This document shows, piece after piece, positions 63,148-64,000 of a DNA stretch of 64,000 nucleotides. The stretch is from Filimonas zeae (lineage in GTDB: Bacteria; Bacteroidota; Bacteroidia; Chitinophagales; Chitinophagaceae), in NCBI RefSeq assembly GCF_014641615.1, contig NZ_BMIB01000001.1, positions 124,769 to 188,768 of the forward strand, in the 5' to 3' direction. The notes beneath the pieces are model-generated. The model was not told the DNA's origin and did no database searches. It saw nothing but the letters and a program-made list of their open reading frames with translations. Within the stretch, counting starts at the first letter, position 1. Every line of letters starts with the position of its first letter. Position numbers and translations under genes: made by a program.

Positions 63148-64000
63148 TTACAGTTTTGAAAATTTTTCCAGTTCTGAGTTGAATTTTTCCATCTCTTCCA
63201 GAAACAATGCATGTCCGCTGTTTTCGAATTTAACAATGTAAGCATTTTTGATACCCTTTTGCAGCTGCTCTGCAAAGGCAAATTCACACAGCTTATCTTT
63301 TGTACCATGAAATATGGCTACCGGTACGTTTATTTTACCCAGCACCGGGCGTAAATCCAGGTTGCGCAATGCGGCAATAGCCTGGGTAGTAGCATAAGGT
63401 GAGGCATCTGAACTGATACTTTCCAGCCACTTGGCCAGTGGTTCAGGGATGCTGTTTTCAGTGGCTCCGAATCCTTTTCCAAAGCCGGCTATTAATTGTT
63501 GCCTGTTGGTTTCGGTTGTCTTAATCAAACCAGCTGCTCCTTCCTCCGAAATGCCATATGGATATCCGTCGCGCTGTTTCCAGGATGGTGCAGCGGCGCC
63601 AAATAAGGCCAGTTTACCTATATGTGCACCGTTATACTTAGCCATGTAGTGAATAACTACAGCCCCACCCATCGAAAACCCGCCGAGTACCGCATTTTCT
63701 ATTTTCAACTTATCAAGAACCACCTTTATATCGTCAGAAAAAACATCAAAGTCGTACCTGCCGTAAGGTCTGTCGGATTTTCCAAAGCCTCTTAATGAAA
63801 TACCGATAACCCTGAATCCTTTATTCACCAGATATTGATACTGATACTCGTACATGGCGTCGTTTAAAGGCCAGCCGTGTATAAGAACAATGGGTCTGCC
63901 TTCGCCAAGATCTGTTACATGAAGTTTTACATTGGGCTCTACTTCTATATATTCTGCCCTGCCGGCTGAAGCGGGCACTCTTTGAGTTTGCGCAAAAAGA
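63148..64000 (-). CDS. Alpha/beta hydrolase, 5' end beyond the window
   Basis: The frame stays open to base 64000. A GTG at 63978 could serve as a start, but seven further upstream codons read LFAQTQR, like the end of a signal peptide, so the gene probably begins outside the window. Motifs: 'VLIHGWPLND' (HGxP oxyanion), nucleophile GGFSMGG, Asp in 'FHGTKDKLCEF', His in 'NSGHALFLEE'. This pattern is typical of haloperoxidase-type esterases and lactonases. Confidence 0.88.
   Translation of the reverse strand, partial: LFAQTQRVPASAGRAEYIEVEPNVKLHVTDLGEGRPIVLIHGWPLNDAMYEYQYQYLVNKGFRVIGISLRGFGKSDRPYGRYDFDVFSDDIKVVLDKLKIENAVLGGFSMGGAVVIHYMAKYNGAHIGKLALFGAAAPSWKQRDGYPYGISEEGAAGLIKTTETNRQQLIAGFGKGFGATENSIPEPLAKWLESISSDASPYATTQAIAALRNLDLRPVLGKINVPVAIFHGTKDKLCEFAFAEQLQKGIKNAYIVKFENSGHALFLEEMEKFNSELEKFSKL

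Overview
The window looks like chromosomal DNA from a Bacteroidota bacterium, most likely family Chitinophagaceae (Chitinophaga / Filimonas / Niastella-like). Evidence: SusC/SusD with an ECF sigma factor and FecR, several TonB-dependent receptors with CarboxypepD_reg-like N-termini, DUF4249, DUF4625, DUF1361, DUF5675 and DUF5694 families, the Bacteroidota-type sdhCAB order, and recurrent TAnnTTTG -7 promoter elements instead of TATAAT. No rRNA, CRISPR array, integrase or intact insertion sequence was seen.

Layout. 1-23.5 kb is ordinary chromosome: the end of a TonB-dependent beta-barrel protein; a GH18 chitinase with an HGSNAT-like membrane acyltransferase; a ferritin-like protein with DUF1361; two M23 peptidases; a Crp/Fnr + AhpD-like pair; a fasciclin protein; a Thg1-like 3'-5' RNA polymerase overlapping a polynucleotide-kinase-like P-loop protein; a self-regulated GntR + MFS operon; a TPR-LuxR membrane regulator; and a probable metal-acquisition locus (His-rich exported protein, TonB receptor, two DUF4625 lipoproteins). 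At 23.6-25.1 kb a conserved-looking but unrecognised 430-aa protein ends 2 nt before two tandem tRNA genes, each with an 8-nt anticodon loop. 25.2-32.6 kb is a complete sigma/FecR/SusC/SusD locus without local enzymes.

32.7-44.0 kb is an accessory segment: small unknown proteins, an SDR lacking catalytic residues, a four-gene DUF5675/holin-like cassette, two tandem SMI1/KNR4 proteins, NTF2-like proteins, and two gene relics (an alpha/beta hydrolase and an AraC C-terminus). 44.1-64 kb is core-like: tRNA-Leu, a Lys1-like saccharopine dehydrogenase relative, a TonB receptor + DUF4249 pair, trmN6 and an S9 peptidase, succinate dehydrogenase, MacB-type and MlaE-type permeases, tsaD, a lipocalin, an ABC-F ATPase with one degenerate ATP site, a family 2 glycosyltransferase, tRNA-Gly, tRNA-Leu, and an alpha/beta hydrolase cut by the window end.

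The strongest candidate for something undescribed is the 430-aa protein with the two 8-nt-loop tRNAs. Next are the Thg1/kinase pair, the asymmetric ABC-F protein, and a set of genes whose -7 element sits only 4-6 nt before the start codon (probable leaderless mRNAs). All assignments are from reading the sequence; no database search was run.
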